Below are positions 1 to 6,500 of a DNA stretch of 7,030 bases, piece by piece. The translations under genes and the position numbers were made by a program. The notes beneath the pieces are model-generated. The model saw only the letters and a list, made by a program, of their open reading frames with translations. It was not told the DNA's origin and did not search any database. The DNA is from Deltaproteobacteria bacterium UBA3076 (GTDB lineage: Bacteria; Desulfobacterota; Dissulfuribacteria; Dissulfuribacterales; UBA3076): NCBI GenBank assembly GCA_002367355.1, contig DFBQ01000116.1, forward strand, positions 2,750-9,779, read 5' to 3'. Every line of letters begins with the position of its first letter. Within the stretch, counting starts at the first letter, position 1.

Positions 1-3
1 TTA

Positions 4-45
4 TCGGTCTACCGCCCTGACAAGTCGGTCTGCCGCCCTGACAAG
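4..45. repeat. Two tandem copies of a 21-bp unit
   Basis: Positions 4-24 and 25-45 are the same 21-bp unit (TCGGTCT-R-CCGCCCTGACAAG), differing only by A/G at unit position 8. The array begins three bases inside the window edge, so more copies may lie upstream. Neither copy falls in a credible reading frame. Function unknown. Confidence 0.8.
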
Positions 46-48
46 CAA

Positions 49-96
49 GATGTTTGCTATTACAAACTTTCACCCGTTGGGTATTATTGCTAATTA
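49..96. repeat. 48-bp direct repeat, left copy
   Basis: These 48 bases match 6981-7028 in the same orientation at 43 positions, with no gaps. The two copies are about 6.9 kb apart and lie near opposite ends of the window. Inside is a small inverted repeat, ACCC-GTT-GGGT (72-82). In the right copy the same place reads CACC and GGTG around a short loop, so stem potential is kept although bases differ. It could be a dispersed intergenic element, or repeats flanking an insertion. No gene overlaps it. Confidence 0.8.
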
Positions 97-155
97 TACA
101 TGACGACATAAATGTTTGCGCATAGATCCATCACAGTATGCATGTTCGAATAAGA

Positions 156-182
156 CAGGATTTACCGGATAATCAGGATATT
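156..182. repeat. Three degenerate 9-bp tandem units
   Basis: The stretch divides into CAGGATTTA, CCGGATAAT and CAGGATATT, a 9-bp periodic array with consensus CAGGATWWT. Related words in the opposite orientation (AATCCTG) occur at 293-299 and 342-349. It resembles widespread short intergenic repeats; no function is assigned. Confidence 0.5.
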
Positions 183-204
183 TTTGCCTTTCCTGAAGAA
201 ATGC

Positions 205-230
205 AAAAAGCCCAATCCCTCTTTGAGGGA
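205..230 (-). terminator. Possible intrinsic terminator for brnTA
   Basis: TCCCTC (216-221) and GAGGGA (225-230) form a perfect 6-bp stem with a 3-nt loop. Read on the minus strand, the hairpin is followed after six bases by TTTTT (209-205). The orientation suits transcripts leaving brnA, whose stop codon is about 180 bases upstream. The displaced T-run and the distance make this a weak call. Confidence 0.3.
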
Positions 231-409
231 AGGACCTCTCCTTAGATACAGCGAAAGTGGCAAGGGCGGGGTCGACAACAAACAAAATCCCTTAAATCCT
301 GCCTGCCCTGTGGAATGCGAAGCTTATTCCTCTGGGGTTAATCCTGTCTGGCAAAAAGAATTGCAAATATGTCCCTCAGGTCCACATGCCTTGGTTCGCC
401 GCAGGCGAT

Positions 410-616
410 TTATTCCATTGCCTCGGCGAGTCTTATGTCGCCCTTAAGAAGTTCGTTCACTACTGAGGATCGATCAATCCCCTTCTTCGAAGCGAGTTTC
501 TCTACAAAGGCTGAAACTTCCTTGTCAAGATAAATGGGAATGTTCAGTTTCATATCTGAGCGATAAAACTTGCCTCTTTCACCTTTTGAAAAATCATACT
601 CTTTTCTCATGTTCAT
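410..616 (-). CDS. brnA: BrnA-like ribbon-helix-helix antitoxin
   Basis: A 68-residue protein that should neutralise the BrnT-like toxin encoded just upstream and, as is usual for this class, bind the operon promoter as a repressor. The C-terminal half has the shape of a ribbon-helix-helix (CopG/MetJ) fold: a beta strand KLNIPIYLD at residues 23-31, then two helices at about 32-46 and 49-66. The N-terminal arm MRKEYDFSKGERGKFYR is basic and charged, typical of antitoxins that follow BrnT toxins. The start ATG (616-614) overlaps the toxin stop codon as ATGA, indicating translational coupling; a second ATG two codons in is an alternative start. The toxin-first order is the usual arrangement for brnTA. 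The family call is from pattern recognition; a generic CopG-type antitoxin is the alternative. Confidence 0.8.
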   Translation of the reverse strand: MNMRKEYDFSKGERGKFYRSDMKLNIPIYLDKEVSAFVEKLASKKGIDRSSVVNELLKGDIRLAEAME

Positions 617-909
617 TCACCATATGTTTTGGTTTCTCGTTTTGTTGCTTTACGGCTTGAAATAATCCTAATCGTAATAGCATCGTCACTTTCTTCTCGA
701 AAGGTATGGATTACGATCAACGATCTACCTTTTACCGAAATACCCGTAGTTATCCATCTGTCTTCAGTTTCACTATGGTCTGGATCAAATATGGAAAGTG
801 CCTTTGAATCTCTAAATACCGTTGCTGCTTCGTCAAAAGTTATACCATGTTTGACTCGGTTGTCATGGGCCTTTCTGGGATCCCACTCGAAATTGTAATT
901 TATGGCCAT
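613..909 (-). CDS. brnT: BrnT family type II toxin (DUF497)
   Basis: A 98-residue BrnT-family protein; characterised members are RelE-fold ribonucleases that arrest translation by cutting RNA. The family signature is clear near the N-terminus: FEWDPRKAHDNRVKHGITFDEA (residues 7-28) followed by VFRD, then a central strand region with DRWITTG and GRSLIVIHTF, and a C-terminal strand ending IRIISSRKATKRE, which is the typical BrnT ending. The length fits the family of about 90-100 residues. I chose the ATG at 909-907; an in-frame GTG at 918 would add three residues, but the family start and a weak purine stretch (GATGAG) upstream favour the ATG. Its stop overlaps the brnA start by four bases. It looks intact. 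No convincing -35/-10 pair is visible upstream, where an imperfect hairpin lies. Confidence 0.88.
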   Translation of the reverse strand: MAINYNFEWDPRKAHDNRVKHGITFDEAATVFRDSKALSIFDPDHSETEDRWITTGISVKGRSLIVIHTFREESDDAITIRIISSRKATKRETKTYGE

Positions 910-952
910 TTTCAACACTCATCTGGTTTTGTAGCAATGTTAATCATTTGTT

Positions 953-1027
953 GGGCTAAATAGTGCCGGTGACCTGCCGAGAAAAATGGAGTGTTTCCAG
1001 TTCAGCGTCCACTGGTTGGTTAGGCCC
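953..1027 (-). repeat. Imperfect inverted repeat with attC-like architecture
   Basis: On the plus strand GGGCTAA (953-959) pairs with TTAGGCCC (1020-1027) with one bulged base. An unpaired asymmetric spacer follows, then an inner stem in which AGTG, CG, TGA and CTG (962-976) pair with blocks in 998-1013, closing a loop of about 21 nt. An outer box, unpaired spacer, inner box with extra bases and a loop, in about 75 nt, is the plan of an integron attC site. Reading in the gene direction, GCCTAAC (1025-1019) fits the RYYYAAC box and overlaps the vapC stop codon, where cassette attC sites usually sit. The partner box (TTTAGCC) does not fit GTTRRRY. It may be a degenerate attC, another dispersed hairpin, or a weak terminator lacking a T-run. 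Confidence 0.4.
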
Positions 1028-1418
1028 AATTCTCTACTTTGAGATCGGGGACACGCCTGAACTCCTTGAGGTTGTTTGTGACCAGAACGCAACCAGCACT
1101 TAGAGCGTGTGCAGCAATGTGCATGTCATTAGGGCCAATGAGTTTGCCGCCTGACCTGAGGAAAGCGCGCAGCCGACCATAGTAGTCGGTTTCAACCTCC
1201 CTATAGTCAAGCACCTCAATGGGGGACGTAAACTTTGCCAGTGCCCCAAGGTTTTTCTCCGGGTTGGAGCTGGCATATGCCCCATACTTGAGTTCAGCCA
1301 TGGTAATGCTGGAGATAACTATCGACCCGACGGGATGTCTTTTGAAACGCTCAATTGTTCTTTGGGGTTTGCGATTGATGACGTAGATACAGATATTGGT
1401 ATCGAGCATGTAGCGCAT
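1020..1418 (-). CDS. vapC: VapC family PIN-domain ribonuclease toxin
   Basis: A 132-residue PIN-domain protein, the toxin of a vapBC pair; VapC enzymes are Mg-dependent endoribonucleases that cut tRNA or rRNA. The PIN signature is complete: YMLDTNICIYV at the N-terminus with acidic D6, MAELKYG with E42, and GPNDMHIAAHAL with D98. The last motif, VTNNLKEFRRVP, carries N rather than D around residue 115-116, which is normal for this VapC subgroup. The C-terminal VENW is also typical. I chose ATG 1418-1416 because it forms a TGATG junction with the vapB stop (1420-1418) and places the LDTN motif at the usual distance from the start; a GTG four codons upstream is less likely. The frame is unbroken and all predicted catalytic acids are present, so it is likely active. 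Confidence 0.92.
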   Translation of the reverse strand: MRYMLDTNICIYVINRKPQRTIERFKRHPVGSIVISSITMAELKYGAYASSNPEKNLGALAKFTSPIEVLDYREVETDYYGRLRAFLRSGGKLIGPNDMHIAAHALSAGCVLVTNNLKEFRRVPDLKVENWA

Positions 1419-1654
1419 CAGCGGAAGCACTCTCTTTTCTCATACTCGCCCTGGTCTCTCTCGTTCATGAAATCATCCGTGAATTCGTTCAGCGATTCCT
1501 CGAGCATGGACCATGCACGGTCCTTGGGTACCAGGAGTACGCCGGCCCCAAAGCGTTTTACATAGCAGGACTTGCCGCTCATGCGGAAATCCTTCGGCAG
1601 TCTAACTGCCTGTGATCGACCATTCTTGAAAAGTTTTGCTTCAGCTATTGACAT
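1418..1654 (-). CDS. vapB: VapB family AbrB-fold antitoxin
   Basis: A 78-residue antitoxin for the VapC encoded immediately downstream. The N-terminus AKLFKNGRSQAVRLPKDFR (residues 6-24) is the swapped-hairpin SpoVT/AbrB DNA-binding signature of VapB proteins. The C-terminal part is acidic and helical (SMLEESLNEFTDDFMNE), the region that normally wraps the toxin and blocks its active site. The stop codon shares one base with the vapC start (TGATG). The start at 1654 is supported by family length and by the position of the first basic strand. No Shine-Dalgarno sequence precedes it; a strong promoter ends six bases upstream instead. VapB-VapC complexes commonly repress their own promoter, and the AT-rich stretch at 1661-1683 is the likely binding region. 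Confidence 0.9.
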   Translation of the reverse strand: MSIAEAKLFKNGRSQAVRLPKDFRMSGKSCYVKRFGAGVLLVPKDRAWSMLEESLNEFTDDFMNERDQGEYEKRECFR

Positions 1655-1660
1655 ACTTAA

Positions 1661-1689
1661 AATATATATCGTGAGTATCGATTTATCAA
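1661..1689 (-). promoter_or_regulatory. Sigma70-type promoter of vapBC
   Basis: On the minus strand TTGATA (1689-1684), a 17-base spacer and TATATT (1666-1661) match the sigma70 consensus at five of six positions in each hexamer. The vapB ATG begins six bases after the -10, so a start site at the usual distance would fall at or next to the A of ATG, giving a leaderless mRNA. The spacer contains ATCG-N7-CGAT, a possible operator half-site pair. Confidence 0.65.
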
Positions 1690-1748
1690 GACCTAATGCC
1701 AGACCTAATGCCGGCTGTTGGAGCGAGGCTCAACAACCGGCATTAGGT
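1689..1748. repeat. 12-bp tandem duplication fused to an 18-bp inverted repeat
   Basis: A 12-bp unit, AGACCTAATGCC, is present twice in perfect tandem (1689-1700 and 1701-1712). Its second copy starts the left arm of a hairpin: 1703-1720 pairs with 1731-1748 over 18 bp with one mismatch. The ten-base loop can close further through AGC (1722-1724) with GCT (1728-1730), leaving one bulged G. The right arm could pair with either copy of the duplicated unit over ten bases. No T-run follows on either strand, so it is not an ordinary terminator. The outer ends ACCTAAT and ATTAGGT each match six of seven positions of the integron R-box consensus. Confidence 0.7.
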
Positions 1749-1775
1749 GGACATTTTCAATAATATTGGACATTT
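1748..1775. repeat. Direct repeat TGGACATTT, two copies
   Basis: TGGACATTT occurs at 1748-1756 and 1767-1775, 19 bp start to start, directly beside the inverted repeat. Closely spaced short repeats of this sort are seen at ends of some insertion sequences (for example IS21-like elements), but no transposase is nearby. A relic element end is only a guess. Confidence 0.35.
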
Positions 1776-1847
1776 GTAATGGATATCGCAAAATTGCGCC
1801 TTTCAATCGCTTACACCAATAATAACGATACCAGTTGAACCTCACAA

Positions 1848-2702
1848 TCACCGGTAATTAACAAACCAGACACTATAATCGTCAAGTATCTGATAGTTAA
1901 TTGAAGTTCTGCCAACAGCCTCTATGTCTTCTAACGGCAGAGTAAATTTTCTCTTATCTGAGATACGGCTGACATTAGCAAGGATACCGTTATCTTCGTC
2001 ATAATGATCATCAAAACTCAGGATTCTATAATGGTCTGTGTATGAGGGCTGTGTCTTTTTCAATTCCTCATATTCATCTTTGTCACCTGGCCCTAAAACG
2101 TAAAACTCTTCCCATCTAAAGTCCTCTATTCCAGTGACTATACAGGGAAATGCAATGTTTTTATTCAGATATTGAAAATACTTTTCCAGGTTCTCATCAT
2201 TAGCAACCATGTCCTCTTCATCAGTCACTTTTAAAATGGCCTGAATCCTTTTCATCTGTTGGTCTGTCTCGATTTCATCCTCGATTAATCCTGTATCACC
2301 ATCATCAAATTCTTCCAAATCATACTTTTCCGATATCATCTCTAAGGTTTCAGCAACTTCCTCTTCCCTATCCCTGGATTTTGTGGGCTCAAGATCACTT
2401 GCATACATATCCATAGTCGACCACACAAGATCGTCTTTTTCACTATCTTCTATAACAGAACGAGGCATATTTCTCAGTGTTATACTGTCCCACTTGATCC
2501 TGATAAGAAGAGGATCGTCAAAATTGTCATCTATTTCATAAATTCTCCCCTGCCACCCACTTATGTCATTACCATAATCAGGATCGAGAGTCCCTTCTTT
2601 AACGACAACAGAATCATCGACACTAAATTCTACTTCAGGTTTATGTATAGTTTCATTCTTAATGACCATTTGCTTCTTCTTCTTCCTTGCTTTATTACCC
2701 AT
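1848..2702 (-). CDS. CcbP-like acidic protein with N-terminal SH3-like region
   Basis: A 284-residue soluble protein with no signal peptide. The C-terminal part (about 165-284) resembles the CcbP calcium-binding family known from cyanobacteria: NLEKYFQYLNKNIAFPCIV, an acidic segment, KFTLPLEDIEAV and the closing DDYSVWFVNYR. The N-terminal part (about 25-105) looks like a small SH3/KOW-type barrel, with VKEGTLDPDYG, GWQGRIYEI and IKWDSITLRNMP. A very acidic linker rich in D and E (109-150) joins them, and the first ten residues are lysine-rich. The acidic clusters fit metal binding, but I see no canonical EF-hand. The gene is visibly more AT-rich than the DUF748 gene. It stands alone between two TA operons with its own ribosome site. 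Cellular role unknown; a calcium-related function is inferred from family resemblance only. Confidence 0.7.
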   Translation of the reverse strand: MGNKARKKKKQMVIKNETIHKPEVEFSVDDSVVVKEGTLDPDYGNDISGWQGRIYEIDDNFDDPLLIRIKWDSITLRNMPRSVIEDSEKDDLVWSTMDMYASDLEPTKSRDREEEVAETLEMISEKYDLEEFDDGDTGLIEDEIETDQQMKRIQAILKVTDEEDMVANDENLEKYFQYLNKNIAFPCIVTGIEDFRWEEFYVLGPGDKDEYEELKKTQPSYTDHYRILSFDDHYDEDNGILANVSRISDKRKFTLPLEDIEAVGRTSINYQILDDYSVWFVNYR

Positions 2703-2709
2703 AATTTGT

Positions 2710-2716
2710 CTTCCTT
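2710..2716 (-). promoter_or_regulatory. Ribosome binding site of the CcbP-like gene
   Basis: AAGGAAG on the minus strand ends seven bases before the ATG at 2702-2700, a normal Shine-Dalgarno placement. It supports this start, and it contrasts with vapB and the dinJ-like gene, which have none. Confidence 0.65.
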
Positions 2717-2786
2717 ATTATTTTAGTATCGGATGGCGCTATTAAGTTAAAAGACAACTTGATAGTATAGGAATTTCCATTTTAGA

Positions 2787-2813
2787 CACAGATTAACGGA
2801 TGGCCACGGATTA
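2787..2813. repeat. Degenerate CACRGATTA direct repeat
   Basis: CACAGATTA (2787-2795) and CACGGATTA (2805-2813) are 18 bp apart in the 135-bp gap between the yafQ-like gene and the CcbP-like gene. They resemble short intergenic repeats found in many genomes. The gap holds no gene and no clear terminator for yafQ. Confidence 0.4.
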
Positions 2814-2837
2814 GGCAGTGTAATCAGGCTGTGCCCT

Positions 2838-3111
2838 TCACTTCCTAAAGAGATCGCTGTGAGTTCCCGTGCGCTCCAAGCGTAGGCTCTCCTGATCCAT
2901 GGAGTAGATTAAGATCCAGTCAGGTTCAACATGGCAGTCCCTGCAGTTGATGAACTTTCCGATGAGCGGATGGTCTCGGTGCCGTGGGTCAAGCGGAAGG
3001 TCTTCAGCAAGTCTTTTGACGACTTTCCTTAGTTTGGCGATATCCTTTACCACGCTTGGCCATCCGCTTTACATCACGGGAAAACTGATGCGTCTGAGAT
3101 AGTCGCCTCAT
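2838..3111 (-). pseudogene. yafQ: YafQ-family RNase toxin, frame broken by one extra base
   Basis: This is the toxin partner of the RelB/DinJ-like antitoxin upstream. The true start ATG (3111-3109) overlaps the antitoxin stop as ATGA and opens MRRLSQTHQFSRDVKRMAKR, the expected YafQ N-terminus. That frame fails after codon 22 and would stop at 3006-3004, giving 35 residues. The frame shifted by one base (skipping about 3045, in AAAGG) continues DIAKLRKVV to a proper end at 2838. Joined, the product is 90 residues against 92 for E. coli YafQ. Every residue known to matter there is present: H47 in DHPL, H60 and D64 in HVEPDW, H84 in GTHS, and F88. An in-frame GTG at 3053 could start only a 71-residue piece lacking the first helix. 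Causes: a true inactivating insertion, a sequencing error, or less likely programmed +1 frameshifting. Confidence 0.85.
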
Positions 3112-3365
3112 GTCTCCCAGCTATGGAACATCTCATCCAGGGAACCGAACTCCGTAATCTCCTCCCCTCGCTGGCTTTTTGCAATGGTCTCTTCCGTGAC
3201 CTCATTGGGGATCTCGACCATAAATGGAAGTCCGTCTCTCAACGAGATCTGAGTGTAAAAAATGCGAATGGCTTCAGTTGGTGTGATCCCAAGGCGACGG
3301 AGGACGCTTTCCGCTTTCACCTTGGTCTCTGGCTCGATCCGTGCGTGTACTACTGCTGTCTTCAT
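3108..3365 (-). CDS. dinJ: RelB/DinJ family antitoxin
   Basis: An 85-residue antitoxin of the RelB/DinJ family. Its N-terminus VVHARIEPETKVKAESVLRRLGITPTEAIRIF is the family's ribbon-helix-helix module, which dimerises and binds the operon DNA. The following GLPFMVEIPNEVTEET matches the DinJ segment leading into the toxin-binding tail, which ends FGSLDEMFHSWET. I chose ATG 3365-3363 because it gives a length and alignment like DinJ (86 residues); the frame stays open upstream to 3470, but that extension is hydrophobic and unlike the family. A start at 3377 (four more residues) is possible. No Shine-Dalgarno sequence is visible. The stop overlaps the yafQ start as ATGA. The antitoxin is intact although its partner is frameshifted, so it may persist as an orphan. 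Confidence 0.88.
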   Translation of the reverse strand: MKTAVVHARIEPETKVKAESVLRRLGITPTEAIRIFYTQISLRDGLPFMVEIPNEVTEETIAKSQRGEEITEFGSLDEMFHSWET

Positions 3366-3372
3366 GATGCTA

Positions 3373-3401
3373 TTCATATCACATATGCAACACAGATTCA
3401 A
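3373..3401 (-). promoter_or_regulatory. Candidate dinJ promoter with overlapping palindrome
   Basis: On the minus strand TTGAAT (3401-3396), a 17-base spacer and TATGAA (3378-3373) form a moderate sigma70-type pair, with four of six matches each. The palindrome CATAT-CAC-ATATG (3375-3387) overlaps the -10 and fits an autorepressor operator for the antitoxin. The -10 ends seven bases before the chosen ATG, so the transcript would be leaderless or nearly so. Confidence 0.4.
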
Positions 3402-3531
3402 GGTCACCGGCGACGATGGTACAACGAAAAAATAAGCTAAATTTATTAAATGTAGTAGCAAAAGAACCAAGGGTAGTATTTAAAGCTTTGTCAGCAAGTA
3501 CATGAGCTTCTGTTTGCCATTTGTCTAACGT

Positions 3532-6500
3532 CTACTTGAAGCTCAGGTCCACACGGCTGTCTTTTAAATTCTCAACCTTTTCCGGCGTCAGCGCTTGAGG
3601 TTCGATCAGGAACAGTCTCCTGGGTTCGATTTTTCCCTGGTCCAAGATATAGTTTTTAACTGCCTGTGCCCGCTGATTTGCCAGGGACCGCAGATCGTCG
3701 TCTGTGACCTGAATGTTTTCCAGAATCAGCGCTTCCATTTCAGGTACCGGGATGTTCTTGGTGATCCCCAGGATATTCTTGGGTTTCTTGAATTTTCCGG
3801 CTTTATAAGCCATTTTTAGATATTTCTCATATTCTTCAGGTTCGATCATAACAGAATCCACTGAAACAGCGGCGGCCTCTTTTTTCTTCATTTTCTTGAA
3901 TTTCCGGGCCTTGATCTGTTTGTCAAACCGGTATGAAATCAGCCCCTGCCTGTCTTTTTCTATATCAGCAAACCCGGTAACTTCCAGTTGCAGGCCCGGG
4001 CGTTCATAAAGGGCCGTAACCAGCGTATCCAGTTTTGCCTTGTCTGCATCGGTCAACTCAGCACTTCCGGCTTCAAATTCAAAATGACTTAAATCTTCAT
4101 CGCTGCCGAACGAGGCACTAATCAATGAGAACGGAGAGGTGGCTGCCTTGACCAGGATGTTTTTTATCATTTTCAGGATAATTCCGGCTACGCTGAATTT
4201 CGGGTCGTCGATGCGGCCGGTTACGGGCAGACGAATGATGATTTCGCCGCTTCTGTCTTTCAGCAGGGAAACCGCCAGCTTAACCGGCAGGTTCAGGGAA
4301 TCCGGACTCTCGACGCTCTCACCAAAATCAAACTGATCAATATAAACGTTGTTGGTTGAATCCAGTTTTTTCCGGTCAATCAGATAGCTGAGATCCAGGG
4401 AGAGTTTTCCCTTCCGGATTCTGTAACCGACGTATTTACCGGAATACGGGCTGGCGGGGCTCAGGTCAATGTTTTTGAACCGGATCTTCAGGTCAACGAA
4501 TAGGTCTTCTATGAGCGGATTAATAGTGCCTGTGATTTCAAGCGGGGCATAGCTGTCGAGTTTGCCCTTGAAGCTTACATCGGCCCGCTGGGTCTCTTCG
4601 GATATAAGGCCGCTCACAGTGCCTTGAATGTCCAACAGGTTTGCAGAATAGATAGGGAAGACGGAACGGTCAGAAAAATTGATTTTGCCGTCCTTACAGA
4701 TGATCTTGCCTATATTGACCGGCACGGTGGCTGTGCCTTTCGGTTCGGTAGTCTCCAGAGCCGGTTTGGTTTGAGCTTCTGGCGATTCCGGAGCTTCAGG
4801 GGATGTCTCCGTGCCGGCAGTGACGATGTTTTGCAGATTCAGGGAACCGTCTGAATTAACGATGATCCGGCTATCAAGGTTTTCAAGAGCAATCTCATCT
4901 ATGTTAACATAGATGGGCGAAATCCCTACATCGATCCCGTTTACCAGGAGCCGTTTCCATTTTACTAAATCATCGGCCTGAGTATTGTCCTTTGTGGCAA
5001 AATCGGCCACAGCAGCACTGCCCCGGTATTTTGCATGAGGGCCCGGTTTTTCAGGCTGAGACAGAGAGAGCGTCCCAGTGGTGGAGAACTTGCCATCGGA
5101 GACAATGATCTCAAGGATGCCGGCAAGAAAAGGCTGAAACCATGCCAGATTCAGATCACTGATTTCCAGTTGCAGATCTGCAACAACCGGATTGATGCCG
5201 AATTCGCCTCGGGTTCCGATGGCAGCGGTTTTATTCAATTCGCAGGACAAATCAATTTTTCCCCGTGCGTTGGTCTTGGTGGAGATGTCCCGGCATTCGA
5301 GACTGATTTCACCCAGTGTCAGGTTACCGTCCTGGTCGGACGCCAGGTTTTCTCCTTGAATAGTGAAATTCTTAATGGATAATTTCGTGACAGTGGTGAG
5401 CCAGGGCTGCTCATTTTCAGTGCCGGCGGAAGGCTTTTCTGCGGGGTCCTGGGGACCGGCAAGGGCTTGAATACTCAGATCTCCGTTTTTCAGCCTGCGG
5501 ATCAGCAGGAAACCCTGTTCGCCTGAAATTTCTCCTACTGACAATTCCTTTCGTGCGGTATCAACGGATGTATCCATGATAGAGAGTGCCGGCAGCTTTA
5601 AGATATCGGTCTGCTCAAGGGCGTCTGTACCTTGGATTTGAAAAAAATCCGATAAAGACACCTGACTACCATCTATCCGGATTTCGTCGATGGCCAGGGT
5701 GAGAGGCTTAGTTTCCTCGGACTCGGAGGCGGTTTTTTCAGTTTCTGTAGCCGGAAACAGAGAGTGAATATTGAGCATTCCGGCTTCGTCACGGGTGATG
5801 TTGATTTCAGGTGATTTAAACTCAACTTTTGTCAGATGAATGTCTTTGGCCAGAAGACGGGACCTTAACCAAGTCGCATGAAATAATGCCAGTTTCAGCA
5901 GGGGGCGGTTCGACGTATCGACTATCTCCAGGTCTTTGAGCGCCAGATCTCCTGAGGATGAAAGCTTTGGCGCCTTGTCCTTGAACTGGATATAGGACAA
6001 GCTGACAGTGACATCCAGGGAACCTGAGGGAATTTGCAGATTTGTCTTATACGGAATGTATGCAAAGTAATAGGGGAGGTCGATTCCCTTCAGCTCGATA
6101 TCAAAGACGGTTTCCATGGAATCGGCAAAAGGTTTAGTTTTGCCGACCAGCGATACCGGTTTGTCATTAAAAACTGCCGAGAAGTGCACCTGAACGAATA
6201 CTTTCACATCGCTACCGATATCGGAAAGAAAGGGGATTGCCAAATTCAGCTCGCTGATTTTATGGATTTTGTCTTTTGGTTGATCCAGGATGTCCGCACT
6301 TCCGTTGAGGATCTGGATGTTGTAGACGGCAAATTTGAACGGTCCGAATGCAGAATCAGGCGATTTTTCAGGATCTGTTGACTCACTCGGTTCCGAGGAG
6401 CTGATCAGGTCTGAAAAATTGTAGCCCCCGTCCATGTTGCGGACAACTTTGATAAAAGGTCCTTCTATCCTGAATTCCTTAATGACAGGGGCAAGTTTAA

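Larger units (their letters stand above)
1..409. other. Gene-free repeat-bearing region downstream of brnA
   Basis: No open frame here has a recognisable protein family, a ribosome site or plausible composition; the short frames on both strands look random. What the stretch does hold is a two-copy 21-bp tandem repeat, one copy of the 48-bp window-spanning repeat, a three-unit 9-bp repeat and a hairpin followed by a T-run on the minus strand. Scattered AATCCTG/CAGGATT words (around 154-180, 293-299 and 342-349) resemble the short dispersed repeats common between genes in many bacterial genomes; that comparison is from memory, not a search. It is best read as the downstream non-coding flank of the brnTA operon. 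Confidence 0.6.

Noticed and set aside
396..408. TCGCC-GCA-GGCGA hairpin just after brnA
   Set aside because: Only five base pairs and no T-run on either side; not supportable as a terminator.
94..447. Short frames on both strands (63 and 87 residues) in the left flank
   Set aside because: Neither has a family resemblance, a ribosome site or natural composition; one runs antisense into the end of brnA. The region looks like intergenic repeat sequence.
3040..3055. Programmed +1 frameshifting in yafQ
   Set aside because: No recognised slippery sequence with a rare or stop codon in the zero frame sits at the shift point; a mutation or read error is simpler.
965..3411. An 11-base word (AGGTCACCGGC) found inverted upstream of brnT (965-975) and dinJ (3401-3411)
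   Set aside because: Several matches of that length are expected by chance in 7 kb, and the spacing to the genes differs, so a shared operator is not supported.
3423..3456. AT-rich hairpin with a T-run between DUF748 and dinJ as a terminator
   Set aside because: The stem (AATAA/TTATT) has no G-C pairs, so it would be too weak for intrinsic termination.
3366..3470. N-terminal extension of the antitoxin to 3470
   Set aside because: The added 35 residues are hydrophobic and unlike RelB/DinJ; the family length and the promoter position fit the start at 3365.
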